A stretch of DNA of 64,000 bases from Viridothelium virens (Eukaryota; Ascomycota; Dothideomycetes; Trypetheliales; Trypetheliaceae): the NCBI GenBank assembly GCA_010094025.1, contig ML991783.1, positions 248,001 to 312,000 of the forward strand. The letters run 5' to 3'. This document shows positions 1 to 11,736 of this stretch, piece by piece. Position 1 is the stretch's first letter. Each line of letters opens with the position of its first letter. Under the pieces are notes generated by a model. It made no database searches, was not told the origin of the DNA, and saw only the letters and a list, made by a program, of their open reading frames with translations. The translations under genes were made by a program, and so were the position numbers.

Positions 1-555
1 TTATACTAGACTGAAGGGAAGTGATCGAGGAGACGAAGCTTTCCCCCTTCGTTTTCCTCGTCCGGCAGGATTGGCGATCGATTCCCCCACCGATACCTCT
101 AAAGTAGAACGGCTAATGTCTGGAGATCGTCAAAACGGCGGAACACCATGAGGTTGGTATCGAACGAAATAAAGCCCGGATAGCCTATGTGCTTCCCTCT
201 GGAACAGCAAGATATCCTTGTCCACTTGGCTGATATCTCGACTTACCATGGTTTCCGATGCCTCGTCCCAGGAGTCGTGTCCACCTGCAGTTTCCTCGTC
301 TACAGTACCTGAGTGCAAGTACATTGACGTTCCATGCAAGAACATGCTGCTGAGATGAACAGTGCCTGCAGCAGCGACCATCTTCGAAGAGCATCTTGTA
401 GAGCCATTCGAGCCAAGTGTGAAGAATGTAAAATATTACAATTCCTTCGTGTCAAGTACGTGCATCGACCTGGTCCATCAGTTCTCCAAGACCATTGCTT
501 TGACCGTACTTTAGCTGGAAGAGGGTTTGTTAGGAATCCATCGGAGCAACTGGCA
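1..555. other. No recognisable gene
   Basis: Only short overlapping reading frames on both strands are present. Some of this stretch may be the decayed 5' half of the UstYa-like pseudogene that follows, but I cannot recognise a membrane anchor or other motif in it. Confidence 0.4.
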
Positions 556-1053
556 GGATCTGAAGTTTGCGGTAGTGACAACGTGGTCTGGGTCGCCGCG
601 TTTCATCAACTTCACTGCGTGGTATGCGCTTCCTCCGTCCGCTCTACCCCATCTCCTTCCCAGAATATTCTTCATCTATAGTATCATTTCTGTTCACCAT
701 CATAGCAATGTATGGAGATATGTCTGATCTTAGCTTACAGTTTTTCTGATCCGCGCTTTGGCTGCATTACTACCGTGCGGTGACCATACCGGTCTTGGGT
801 CCGAGCAATGAGAACATGCGGACTTTCCAGCACTGTATCGATTATCTCAGGTAGCCGATGATATGTGCTAATGATGCGACGTTGGAGTCAATCAATAGCA
901 CGACTGGCGGCTCCATATGGACGGGACAGCGCGCGTGTCGAGACTTTATGGTGTTGAAGATAGGGCGGAGGAGCACAGTATTCGCGACCCCTACCAGAAT
1001 CAAATCAAAAAGAAGGACGAATGGTGAGGGCCTGATGACTCTGTATGTTTTAT
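556..1053 (+). pseudogene. UstYa-like (DUF3328) oxidase, broken
   Basis: Remnant of a fungal UstYa/DUF3328 protein. Members are membrane-anchored oxidases with two HxxHC copper/metal motifs, often found in RiPP or other secondary-metabolite clusters. Visible parts, in order: the first motif region (FHQLHC, about 595-612); a following stretch resembling the usual LR..YP segment; the second motif (QHCIDYLR, about 829-852); then the family's conserved MIC..DATLE segment and a terminal CRDF motif. These pieces occur in the right order and spacing but not in one open frame, so the gene is broken, by about two changes. The N-terminal half is not recognisable. No precursor peptide or other cluster gene was seen beside it. 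The order of motifs makes the family call fairly safe; the exact limits are not. Confidence 0.6.
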
Positions 1054-1118
1054 AAGCCGGTCTTGAAGCCATGCCAAGTTGTCAACTTCACAGGCTTTGG
1101 AGTTGCTATACATTAACC

Positions 1119-3245
1119 TCATCTTAATTCTTCCTTGGTTCCAAATCCCATCAAATCGTTACCAGCATTCCTCGCTGAATATTCTGCATCCTCTTCCGCT
1201 CCAAAATGGCCGAACTTGAGCTCCAATCGTTTGAGACTATCCGGAACATTCTCTGCGCCTCCTCGGCAGCCCTTCTCCGCCTCCCCATCAAGCATTCTGC
1301 TCCCTCTTGTCGTACACAGTATTCGAAAGAAGCCACCATCCGAAGCAGTCACACCGTTCCTGGGTAATGCAGATAGTCCAAGACCCATAAGAGGTAAACA
1401 CAACGCAAGGACGAGAAAATACGGAATCAAGAGACGGGGAAATGAGACTGCATAGACGTTGTACACTGGGGTCTGAGTGAGGTCGTCCGTCGAGCCTGTG
1501 GAGAAGTGGAAGGCTGGGACTGTGGAGAGTGCAATATTGCCTAGCATAGCATTGAGCAGGTCTTGTGTGACTATGAAGGGATCTTTGCTGGAGCGTCCCT
1601 GGTTGGGGTCGATCACCGTTGAGAATGCGGAAAGAGTATAGAGAGGAGTGTTTTGAACCATCGTACCATCCAGTGGTCCATTTTGGATGCCATTGACGGT
1701 ACCCGAAACATCTGTAAGCCAGACTGCATCAGTGACGCTTTCACCGTTAAGTTCGTATGGCAGAGGATTTTTGGCTGAGTTCAACCCCGCTTGGTATTCT
1801 CCCGCGAGCGCAAGTCCCATGGCTTGTATGATGGCGAGTAGATTTGCATCCTTGATGAAAGATAAAACTTGATCCTTCTCCAGACCTGGGAACGCTTCTC
1901 CCTCACTGGCTCCGGCCCATTTGATTCCCGGCCGAACGTTTGTAAGGGTGACCGGCGAATCCTGCGATACGACTCAGGTGTATTGCGTGTTATTTGTGTA
2001 GTTATTGAGAACAGTATATGATGCGCGTGATGGTGTGCACGTTGTTCTATGCTCAATAAGATTCCACAAATTGGGGTTTTGCTCTCCGATCGCATTGGCT
2101 GTTCGCGTTGTAAAAACAAGATTTGCATCAGTGTTCTTCGAATTTTGGTTTATTGGATTCGCCCAGCTGCATTCGTAGGCTGCCGGTGGCTTCCCGTTCT
2201 GAATGTTGACCATTCTAGCGGGCGCAGTGTTCGTTTGACAAGACAAGAATGGCCCGTCAAAAATTATTGTATACGTACAATTAGGTCCACAAGGAGAAGC
2301 GAGATCAGCAATTCTATTGTCAAGCAGCGTTCGCTGTACTAAAGCCTGCAGGGGCTCTCCAGAGGTTGGACAGGAACCCCTCCCATTTGGGCATGTTGCT
2401 GATAGTGGCGCTTGAACAGCGTCGTGACTTTCATCCATCTCGGTCGATTCGAAGTAGGTGAAAGCCTTTGAATTGATGCTTTCAACGGTCCCGTCACCTA
2501 CCTTTTAGTGTTTGTCAGTCCCGCTGTTCACAGATAGCCGTGACTAATGCTAGGAACTGTCAATCAGGATATACATACATCGGCGGCATCAAAGATAGGC
2601 ACTTGCGTTGAAGATGGACCAATGGTAGCTGGTGAAAGTTTGACAGTGATCGCTGCAGATATAAAAGGACTGAAAATTGGTTTGCTCCACAGTATAATCG
2701 TCATCATTAAGAGAGCCCAAGCACCACTTTCTTTAACGGATTTGAACACAGAAGCAATGTCACCTGTGATGGTCTTGGAAAAAATGTCTCCCCGCATGGA
2801 GAATAGGTCGTTAATAGTTGAGGCTTTCAAGAAACGAGATCGCAGGTGGCGCCAAAGATATTGTGTGAATGCTCCACCCAAACTCATGTCTATGGCAATG
2901 CCAAAGATGTTGGATATGAGCGCGACGACTACGAGTAACCAAGTCTGTGTGATCGGTCCAGGTGACCCATCTGCTGGCTTGTGATTCAGGTACAGAGCAA
3001 AACCTAAATGAATAAAAGCCATAAGGAGAGCTAGGCTAAAATTAGCACTAAGTTCGTGTATTGGATTTGATGTTTTGGAGAGCACCTAATAATTACGCTC
3101 CAACAATGACAACCGGTGCCTTCTTTGACCATATCGTTCCAGATGACGATTTAGAGGGAGCATCAGAATCCCTCAGCTCTCCAGCAGCCCTTTCTTCTAG
3201 GGCTATGTACTCTTCTGCAGCAAGTCTTCGGGAGAAGAGAGGCAT
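1119..3245 (-). pseudogene. Fungal polytopic membrane protein (DUF3176-like), with in-frame stop
   Basis: Three exons on the minus strand: 3245-3097, 3035-2579 and 2501-1119, joined by introns with GTAATT and GTATGT donors. Together they give 663 codons in a single frame. The product would have hydrophobic segments soon after the N-terminus (PVVIVGALALLMAFIHLGF), at TWLLVVVALISNIFGIAI and at AWALLMMTIILW, then a large Asn- and Cys-rich extracellular region, then a last membrane segment (LLIPYFLVLALCLPLMGLGL) and a charged tail. This is the architecture of a common, functionally uncharacterised fungal membrane family. The frame is interrupted by one TGA at 1974-1976, codon 378, with clear homology-like continuity on both sides, so the gene is probably newly broken. 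The ATG at 3245 is the only in-frame ATG near the 5' end; an extra upstream exon is possible. Confidence 0.6.
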
Positions 3246-4568
3246 ATTGCGAAAGCGTGCTAATTGAAACCAGGGTAGACGCAAAAATGATGGATACGTC
3301 CAGTCGTTGAAGTTTTAAGCAGGTGGGTCGCTGCAACGAATGCTCGCCTTACGAGCTATCCATCTCAGCTGGCCTTTTGCCGTTCTTACTTATATACAAA
3401 TCTGATCTTTGTCATCGGGCTCAGTTCCTCGGTCAAAGCGGTCGTCAGGGTTCAAGAAGCTGCATGCTGTTGGGATATCAATGATATAGTAGGCAGAACG
3501 AATAAGCCACACACATGCAACCAGGAGCTGGTCTACTTTTTCGCCTGTAAGATACTATTACAATTTCCCCTATATTTGCTTTTACAGGCCTGGAAAGCCT
3601 GAGCTGAAGAGAGATTGCGTCAATGGCTTCAGTAGAAGCCAGATGATAGATAGGTATGATTAGAAATTGCGTCAACGAATGAGGTGAGGGCAGAGCTGAT
3701 TTGCCCAAGCCGGCGCCATGTTTCTTGGCAAAGAGAATTGGAGATCAGGAGTACGTCCTTCGTGGCGTAGAGATTCACGGGATCGGATCCGTGTGCTGCG
3801 CCCAAATTTCTGGTTGTAAGTTTGTGGCAATGGCAATAGACGATTTGAGCTTCCGAGCGAAGTCGCCTTGCTTCACACAAGATGTCCTAGAAACCATCCT
3901 TGAAACGTGAGTATCGCCAATAGCCACTTTCGCTCTGCAGCGGGCAAATCAATGCCACGTGTGCGTCCAGTTTCGGGCCTCTTAAGATGATCGCGTAAAG
4001 TTAACAAGATTTTGTTGAAGGCAGATTTAAAGCGAAAGGTTCCCAGAACTGGGTCACAGAGTAGGATTGAGCACTGCTGATCGAGTGCAATTTGAGCACC
4101 GACTGAGCGAGACTGAGCGAGACTGAACACGGCTGAGCAGAGTATGAGCAGTGGCGCTGCAGAACTGAGCCGAGTTAAGCCGAGGTTGAGCCAGGCGTAA
4201 TTTTGCCGAGTCAACGCAATAAGGCTACTACTTTCCCTAATCCAGTTGGATGTATGGGGAGATCGCTTTCTGTGTGAATGAACGATGACGATTCATGCTG
4301 AGCGTCGACAAGATACGGGAACTATGCCCTTCTTTCGGGCTTTGGAGGGGAGGTATACGGAGTGACTACCTCTCAGAACAGTGAAGATCAATATCCACTC
4401 TGGTAGCTGGATGAATGTAATTGTCTCAATGCAATTTAGGATCACTCTTATACATTACGGACTCTACGTGTGATATGAGAAAGTCGAAGTATTCCTGCCG
4501 ATGAAGTAATGAACGAAGTCTTCATGATGCTTTGGGTATTCATCGTCGATGTATCCACCACGGTCTTA
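3246..4568. other. Intergenic, no gene recognised
   Basis: About 1.3 kb with only short frames on both strands and no family I recognise. It holds a low-complexity stretch described separately. Confidence 0.5.
4095..4195. repeat. Degenerate GACTGAGC-type short repeat
   Basis: The motif GACTGAGC/GACTGAAC and related TGAGC words recur roughly every 8-12 bases for about 100 bp, first regular and then degenerate. It is non-coding as far as I can tell. Confidence 0.6.
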
Positions 4569-5189
4569 TCAAGCATTAGGGTTAGAAAACAAGAATCCTT
4601 CAACCACAACCTCCGTCACCTGCTTGTTTGGCGTGATCTTTGCCAATATAAACCCATCCCGTAATGGCGCGTACTTTTTCCCACTCACATCAAACACCTG
4701 TATAATCACGATCAGTCCCATCTCTCTATCTCGATTCCCCGCTAAGCCTCCAAAGGACTGTTCCAAAAAGATACTCACAATTCTTGCAACCTGACCAGTT
4801 GTGGCACCACTCCCTTCTGCATGCAAGTACCAATCCTCTCCATCTTCCGTCTTCCCATACATATCGATTACCGGCGCTTGCACGGTCACGTTTCCTTTCT
4901 CGCTCTGATCCACAAAAATGGTTGGGTGCGCGAAACCGCCTTGGATGGTGGCGTTTATGAGGGGCCCGCTAACAGTGCCGTTCGTGATGACTTCGGTAAT
5001 GAGAGAGCCAGCGTTGGGAAGATGAACTGGATTAGAGCGTGCATCAAGGTAGAGGCTAGCGGTGAATGCGGGAGTGGAGGTAAAAGGGGGGGAGGGAGAG
5101 GGGGGAGGATGGCTGGGGGCGGCACGAGAGGAAATAGGAGTGCTGAAGAGGCAGAGAAGGAGGACTGAGATGAGATGCATTTTGACCAT
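4569..5189 (-). CDS. Small secreted protein, possibly DUF3237-like
   Basis: Two exons: 5189-4779 and 4697-4569. The 81-nt intron (GTGAGT donor, TACAG acceptor) is a multiple of three and open, so it can be mistaken for coding sequence. Spliced length is 179 aa. A signal peptide is clear (MHLISVLLLCLFSTPISS, using the fourth-codon Met at 5180), followed by a Pro/Ser-rich linker. The mature part has a Gly-rich beta pattern (NGTVSGPLINATIQGG, then MYGKTEDGEDWYLHAEGSG) that loosely resembles DUF3237 barrel proteins; that assignment is tentative. There are several N-glycosylation sites (NGT, NAT, NVT). Function unknown. The neighbouring genes give no hint. Confidence 0.65.
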   Translation of the reverse strand: MVKMHLISVLLLCLFSTPISSRAAPSHPPPSPSPPFTSTPAFTASLYLDARSNPVHLPNAGSLITEVITNGTVSGPLINATIQGGFAHPTIFVDQSEKGNVTVQAPVIDMYGKTEDGEDWYLHAEGSGATTGQVARIVSIFLEQSFGGLAGNRDREMGLIVIIQVFDVSGKKYAPLRDGFILAKITPNKQVTEVVVEGFLFSNPNA

Positions 5190-6345
5190 GGTTTAATGCT
5201 TCAATGAAGGCGAGTAAAGAATTTGGCAAGATCCTGTCAAAGAGAAGTGTAGCCACGCTCAGAGAGAAGAGCAGTGGAGAATGGAGTGATTGTACAGTTT
5301 TATAAAGAAATTCTGGAAAGTGAAGGCTCAGCTCAATACTCCCTTTGCTATTGGGGTCCATTTCTTTTACGGCCGTTGAGGTTTGCTAGGGTAGATTGTG
5401 ATAGGTACGCTCGGATTTTTCAACAGAGGACCTCTAGAAGTTCGTCCGAAATTGTGCAGGGGGTTTAATACATTTTTCCCAATATGGTTTCCAATTTGCG
5501 AGAATCCACATTCATCTGTCCCATAGTCGCTTAGCCTCGCGAGAATGCTAGTCTCTAGGATTTCCCCAAACTTGATTAGGACATTCAGATACAATCGGGA
5601 TGGGTTAGCTCGTGATGATTCAGCCGTTTTGTTGTTGGAAACACTTATGCAAGCAAGGCAGAGATGTAATAATAGGAAAAGGCTGAACTCGATCATAATC
5701 CAACATCACCAAGAAGTTCCAGAAGATAAAATCATGAGGACTTCCAATTTCTCGGCCGTAGTCAGATCCAGTTTCAGCTACCGGCTAGCATTGGACAGTA
5801 ATCGTGGCAGAGCGTAATCGTCGTCTCCCACTCTAGAGATTATGTTCAGCGGAAGCGAAGTTCTTCGATACAGCACGACGTGCCCAAAGCACAGGCAATC
5901 ACAATCTTGCTCATGGATTTTGCGATGACGAATTCGCGACGAAGGAGCTGCCGCGGCTGCTGAGGCTCATTCGCCTTTGTCAGGCGTGGTCTGGGGTCTG
6001 GAGTTCGGTGGACCCTGGCGCTTGCCCCGTTCGGGATGGCAGCCGCGAAAGCTGTCAGACGTGTGCCATCAAACATCTCCCAGGCACCAAGTGATCCATC
6101 TCATAAACACTGCTGCTATAACAGCTGGTCTTCCACAAGGGAACTTTGCGACATCACATCATACGAAGGGCAATATTCTGTGGGCTTTCAACACTGCAGA
6201 TTGACTGGAAACAGCTATTGCGAGTAGCTGAAGTCCCTAAAACAACTTGAGCCGTGGTGCCCAACTTTCACGATTCGGCCTTTGAGAAGGCTCCAGCGCT
6301 GTCAATTTCCAAGTCGAAGGACAATCCGAGCCAGGAACTGTCACA
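5190..6345. other. Intergenic region between secreted protein and TVP18
   Basis: The two flanking genes diverge from this 1.15-kb stretch, so it must hold both promoters. I see no coding family and no conserved element I can name. Confidence 0.5.
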
Positions 6346-7155
6346 ATGACGTTGGCGGAAGAGTTCAGGTCGCGGAATTTCAGTGAGCGCATTTCAGAAG
6401 AAGCCGTCACGAAGCTTTTGCTAATTCAAGCTACGTGCAGGCATATACGCACAATGGTTCGTGGAATTCTTCTAGAATCAAGCGCAACAGCATGCGCCTT
6501 TCACTTGGACGAGTGTTTTGCTACTTGTATTATTCCCATCCGAGATCGAGTAACAAGGCCATGAATGAAGCTCCCAAGATACTTGTCAAAGCTACGACAA
6601 GTGTCGAAATATGTGACAAGACGCTGATGGCATCAAACGTAGGACCGGCATATTATGCATGTTCCTCTGCTTTGCTCTGGGAATTGCAAACATCTTCCAC
6701 CTTGGGCTGGTCATCATATTCAGCATAATCTGTCTGTACGTCGAATTTTTCTTCAAGTAACTCGGTCCCTTTACGGTGTCATGGGACATCAGAAGCTTGC
6801 AGACATAAATCGAAGACAGGATGCTGACGACGATGTTCCCCTGGACAGATGCTCAGCCTTTGTCATCCTCTTCCTCGAGATCCCATTGTTATTGCGAATC
6901 TGCCCTACATCTGAAAAGTTCGACACATTCATCCGACGTTTCGAGACCAACTACACGCGCGCTGGCATCTACGGTATCATGAGCCTGATCCAATGGCTTA
7001 GTCTTCTTGTGAAACCAAGACCAACGAGCTTAATTGCCGCTGCGGTGTTCCTGCTGATCACTGCTCTATTCTACGCGTTGGCAGGCGTTAGGGGCCAAGG
7101 CTTCGTGGGCAGCAAAACCTTGGGCGGACATGGAGTTGCACAGATGATTGTATAA
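6346..7155 (+). CDS. TVP18: Golgi apparatus membrane protein Tvp18
   Basis: Four exons: 6346-6382, 6441-6456, 6643-6735 and 6849-7155, giving 150 aa. Tvp18 is a small tetraspanning protein of late Golgi vesicles, found with Tvp23 and Yip-family proteins; its exact role in membrane traffic is not settled. Recognition rests on the start MTLAEEFRSRNFSIYAQWTG, the membrane segments around GIANIFHLGLVIIFSIICL, the invariant-looking EIPLLLRICPTSEKFDTFIR, and the C-terminal GSKTLGGHGVAQMIV. Hydrophobic segments lie at about residues 18-48, 50-65, 85-105 and 110-130. Exon 2 is only 16 nt and encodes part of SIYAQW; without it the N-terminus does not match the family. All donors are GT and acceptors AG. 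Confidence 0.93.
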
Positions 7156-8351
7156 AGAACGGCGGACAATGGTGGCGGAGGACGGGAGAAGGTGAGGACA
7201 TGCAGCAGGCGGAGGCTTGTAAGGGCAGAGTTTATGACAACGGGTCGGGATACCTGTCAAGTCTCTGTCGAGGACGAACACGTCTTTCTATAAACTTATT
7301 TTGTATTTTTCACTTCGGGGCAGCGTATTCAGGCGTTGAGTCCACTGAAAATGGCCTCCAACGGCAATGGGAACAGTGTGAGATTAGGTATGAGGAAATG
7401 CTATTTCGACTGGTAATCGCCGGTTACCTACAGTACACATGACCTGTAGCGAATGTCGATCACTCCAATATCTCTCTTAGTAAATCGGAGCTTAATGGGT
7501 TACATCATTCAGGAACCAGTGGCGGTGGAAATAGCCCGCCAGGTTGCGGGGGAGTGCGGCAAAGTGGCAGGCATGCATCTTCACTTTCTGGTGCAAACAC
7601 GACTTTATCATTACATGCATCCCGGATGACAGTGCACCAAAGATGTAGGTCATAGGCCAAGAGACATGCACGGTGGAGAATGCATGTGCGTCTTGTCTCG
7701 ATCGTGAGTGTGTGGTCCACCATGCCACTGTCGAGAAATGCCGCACCACCACAGCCACCAGCCTTTTCCTGAACTGATTCCTGCTTCCTGAATGGCGATC
7801 CAATGACGGTGGATTTAGCGTCGATCGTAAACGTCCTCTGATCACGGGCGTTGCGCAACAGGACCAAGAACGGCTAGAGGCGAATGGCAAAGACAAGGGC
7901 GGTCCAGTTGCATGCATCCCATGGCTTTTTGCTTCCACCGCCATAAGACCCAGACGCTCCCATTCCGCGGGGATGCTGATTTCCTCTGTGCCCCACGCAG
8001 AAGTTTCTGCTTTGCTTTGCTTCCTGCTATGATAGTGGCTCGCCTTCAGTAGATCATTCATTCGAGTTCTAGCTTTCTTTTCCTTTTGAACAAGGTAAGC
8101 TGCGAGCTCGAGTACCTCTAACGTTGGCCGTTCCAGCACCCTCTGTGACGAACACTCCTCGGACAATTGCACACGCAGAAGTGTTCTACAGAAACGCAGA
8201 ATACGAGCCGGTGTAGATCACCCCTTTTCAGCATGGAAGTCAAGGATTACTCGCTCACAATTGCCTTCCCGTATTGGTCTCACAGCTAACGAATCTCGAC
8301 CTAACTACAGCTTCCCCACAGATCACTCGAAACTTCCCTCTTATATTCACT
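7156..8351. other. Intergenic, promoter region of AIM21
   Basis: A 226-codon frame runs on the minus strand (7492-8172) but is rich in His, Arg and Trp without any family resemblance. I treat it as chance. Confidence 0.45.
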
Positions 8352-11300
8352 ATGTCTGCTCCTATGGTTCCAGCGCGTCCAGCTCGCTCGCAGAATCCGC
8401 CTGCCTCTCTTCAAACACAAGACATGCCGACCATTCCCCCACGCCCTGTCCGGCGCAAAGATATCTCGCCTTCTCCGGCGAGAGAAACCTACGCTCGTTC
8501 ACCTCTTAATGAAAACCCACCAGTGGCAATGCAGAACAAAGTCTACAGCCAGAGCAACCTCTCGGCTTCGAATCTTCCACCCCGACCTCCTAGCGTGGAG
8601 CACCTGCCCTCAATAGGACAAGAAGGACTCGAGTACGCGAGCTTGACTCGCGAGGATACAAAAGATGAAGACGGTCAAGAGCAGCCACACCAGACAAGCA
8701 ACATCTCCGGGGACTTGCCTCTCCATGCTCCGAAGGCTTCTGTGCCATCATCGACGGCCCAGTCGCGGATTTCGGGCGTGACTCGCACCGATTCTCACAC
8801 GGCTGCAGCTGCTGGTATTGGCAAGGCCGAGAATGAGGAGGAGGAGAGATCTCCATATGGCGGACACGCTCCTAGGTCTAGTACGAGCCTCAATCGCTCG
8901 AGCTCGACTTTGCCGACTGAGCGCCCTGGTTCTGGTCGTCCACCATCGGCCTACCATGACGACGAGGAACATGGTATTCCGGAAATCGGTCAACAGGTTC
9001 CCATGTATCCGAATGCCGGAGACGTGCAAGCACCCACTCCTCAGCCCTTCCAAAGCAGCCATTCGACCGGCATTGGTTTCTTTAATGACTCGAGTGTACC
9101 AGGAACGCGCAGCCAGAGCAGCCACGGGCGTCGGCGTAGTGCGCAGTTCGCTCAACCACCTGGAAGTTACGGTCTACATGGGCATGGTGTAGCTCCTCAT
9201 GATCCATTCGAGAGGGATTGGTATACTAAACATCCGGACGCTCTACAACGTGAAGAAGGCGAGTACGGCCCGAGTCTTCAAGGTCCGCGAAACGAATGGG
9301 CCCTGAGCAGTGAAGAGTTGAACAAACTTGTCCAAGGGACTGGCAAAGCTGGAGCTGGCATGGGTATGTTGCTGTCTACACTAAAAAATCGAGGACATAC
9401 TAACGTAGCCTGCAGCCACATCCCCCAACGTGATCAGCACACCTAATGAGGAGATTGGCTTCTTAGCATCCGAAGAGTATGCGTCTCGCGGAGCTTCTCC
9501 ACATCACCCTTCCTCCACCCTTCCCCACCGCCCGCGTACTAGTGGCTCTCAAACCTATGCCGAGTCACCCCTCCGGGAGACCAGCTTTCCAATAGACGAT
9601 CCTGGTCATGTGAAGGGTCCAAAGAGTGCGGAGTCTGCATTGAAATTCGAAGATGATGTTGTTCATGTCGACCCGCCGTCTCACCCGGGCAGTAAGATCC
9701 ACGGAGGCGGGTATGATCCGCCCACTGAGGACTTCGGTCCTCAGGGAGGAAATACTGAGGAGCGAGGAGGCTGGCTTGTTGAAAAAGGTGAAGGCGTTCC
9801 AATTTTGGCGTCAGATGAGGTGGCAAAAAATCCGGAGGCAGAATACTTACAACCTGCCGTGTCGCCCGAGCAAGAGAGGAGGGGAAGCGCCTATTATGCA
9901 GGTGTTGATTCAGAAGTACCTCTATCATATCAAAGCGGATGGAGAAGCAGTAGCCGACCGACGAGTCGCCCTTCGAGTCGCCCCTCAAGTCGACCATCAA
10001 GTTTACACGGAGTACCTAATACTCTTTCAAGATTCGTTTCTCACGAGGAGTATGAAAATGCAGGAACACCACTTGAAGAAATCGAGGAATACGAACCGCT
10101 ATTTCCAGACGATGAGAAGGATGATCTGAAGAAAAGGCCATTAACGCAGGCAGACAAGTTGAATAGACCTGATCTGGCCCGACACCACTTCCCAAGCCGA
10201 GATATCTGGGAAGACACTCCAAGTAGTCTCCAGTTAGAAACAACTGTAAAAAGCCCTCAACTACCAGAGGAAAAGCCCTCGGTTACCGAAAGTAAACCGT
10301 CACAGGTTTTTGAGTCACCCGAAGTAGAGCAGTCCCGCAAAGAGAACGTCAGCCAAGATGATCGGGCCACATTCTTGACTGAGCAAACAAAAAAATTTGC
10401 AAAGAGCAATTTCAAGCCCGACGTATTAGAAGACATTGGCAGTGCTGGTGGTCGACCTGGACTGCAGCATCGATTTCCAAGCCAGGATATCTGGGAAGAC
10501 TCACCATCAAGCTTGCATCTTCAAACTACTGTCAGATCGCCTCAGATCAAAGATGAAGTAACGAGTCCACCAGACGGCAAATCGACGACAGAGACGCACA
10601 CTGGAAAGCCTTCAATTCCAGAACGGCCCGCCCGCTCAAAGGCAGGTATGGCGATCGCAGCAGAGAAAGCAGAGCCAAGAGAGATGGCACCGACTGAACG
10701 CAAAGCCCCAACCATCCCAGATAGGCCCAAACCAGCAGTTCCTGCTCGACCGGCGAAGCACATTGCCAAGGCAGACAACGAGGCCGACACCTCACCCCTA
10801 ACAAAATCGACGTCTCTTGGAAGCGACACCTCCACCTCTTCCGCTGCCGTTCCCGACAAACAATCCGTTGCCAAAATCAAGCCCGCGCCACCCGCCCGTC
10901 CCGCCGCTGGCAGCAAGATCGCTGCTCTCAAAGCAGGCTTCATGAGTGACCTCCAGAACAAGCTCTCACTTGGGCCGCAACAAGTCAAGAAGGCTGAAGA
11001 CGAGGAGTCCGCCACCGTTGCGAATGAAGCCGAGGAGAAAGAAAAAGCACCACTCGCCGACGCCCGCAAAGGACGTGCTCGCGGCCCTCAGCGCAGGAAA
11101 CCGGCTGTCAGTCCCGCTGCTGCTGCCGCCACAACGACGACGACGACGACGACGGAAGCGGAGTCGAAAGCGGGAAGCGAACTCGTGGCTGCGACGACAG
11201 TGTGGAGCATCGACGACGAGGAGGGCGTGTTGGATGTACCCGCGCACACAGCGGCGGAGGCGCTACAAAGTTTGCTGTCGAAATCTCAGGTCCACCCACC

Positions 11301-11736
11301 ACCACCAGTCCAGGACGCGGCAGCCGCGAAGCCGGTGTCGGATCAGCCAACGCCGCGCTCAGAGAAGAGCGATCCCATTTCTGCGGTCTCTGGTGGCGCG
11401 GCGACAGGCATGGCTGCTGCGTCTACTGCCACTGATGCTCCGTCCTTGGCGCTTTCCCGGGAGGAAGACGTCGCAGATAAGGATTCGGTGACGGCGCCGT
11501 TGCCGCCTCGGCCTGTTCAGTCGACTTTGGAGGGAGAGAACGAGCCGGTGGCGAAGGAGGTACTGCAGCAAGAAGGGCAGAAAAGGGATGAGGTGACGCA
11601 GACTGGGGAGTTGGAGATGGTGATTTCGGACAAGGAGAAGCTGACGGCGTTTGTCGGGGGCAACGCGAGGGACGAGGGGACGGTGGTGGTTGAAAGTGCG
11701 AAAGAGCAGGGAGAGGGCGATGAGCAAGAGGCTTGA
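8352..11736 (+). CDS. AIM21: Aim21-family actin regulator
   Basis: Two exons: 8352-9363 and 9416-11736, with a 52-nt intron (GTATGT donor, TACTAAC branch, TGCAG acceptor), giving 1110 aa. Aim21 is a largely disordered protein which in yeast works with Tda2 at cortical actin patches and limits barbed-end assembly; the name comes from a mitochondrial inheritance screen. The protein is Pro/Ser/Glu-rich throughout. Near the N-terminus it has the family motif PTIPPRPVRR. Two near-identical units, HHFPSRDIWEDTPSSLQLET and HRFPSQDIWEDSPSSLHLQT, lie about 90 residues apart. Proline-rich SH3-type ligands (PARPAKH, PPARPAAG) follow. A run of SRPxSRPSS repeats and a poly-Thr tract are also present. An in-frame ATG at 8274 exists, but the 8352 Met (MSAPMVPARPARS) begins the recognisable sequence. 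Confidence 0.85.

Noticed and set aside
7492-8172. 226-codon open frame on the minus strand
   Set aside because: No family resemblance, odd composition and no splice or promoter context; it lies in the upstream region of AIM21.
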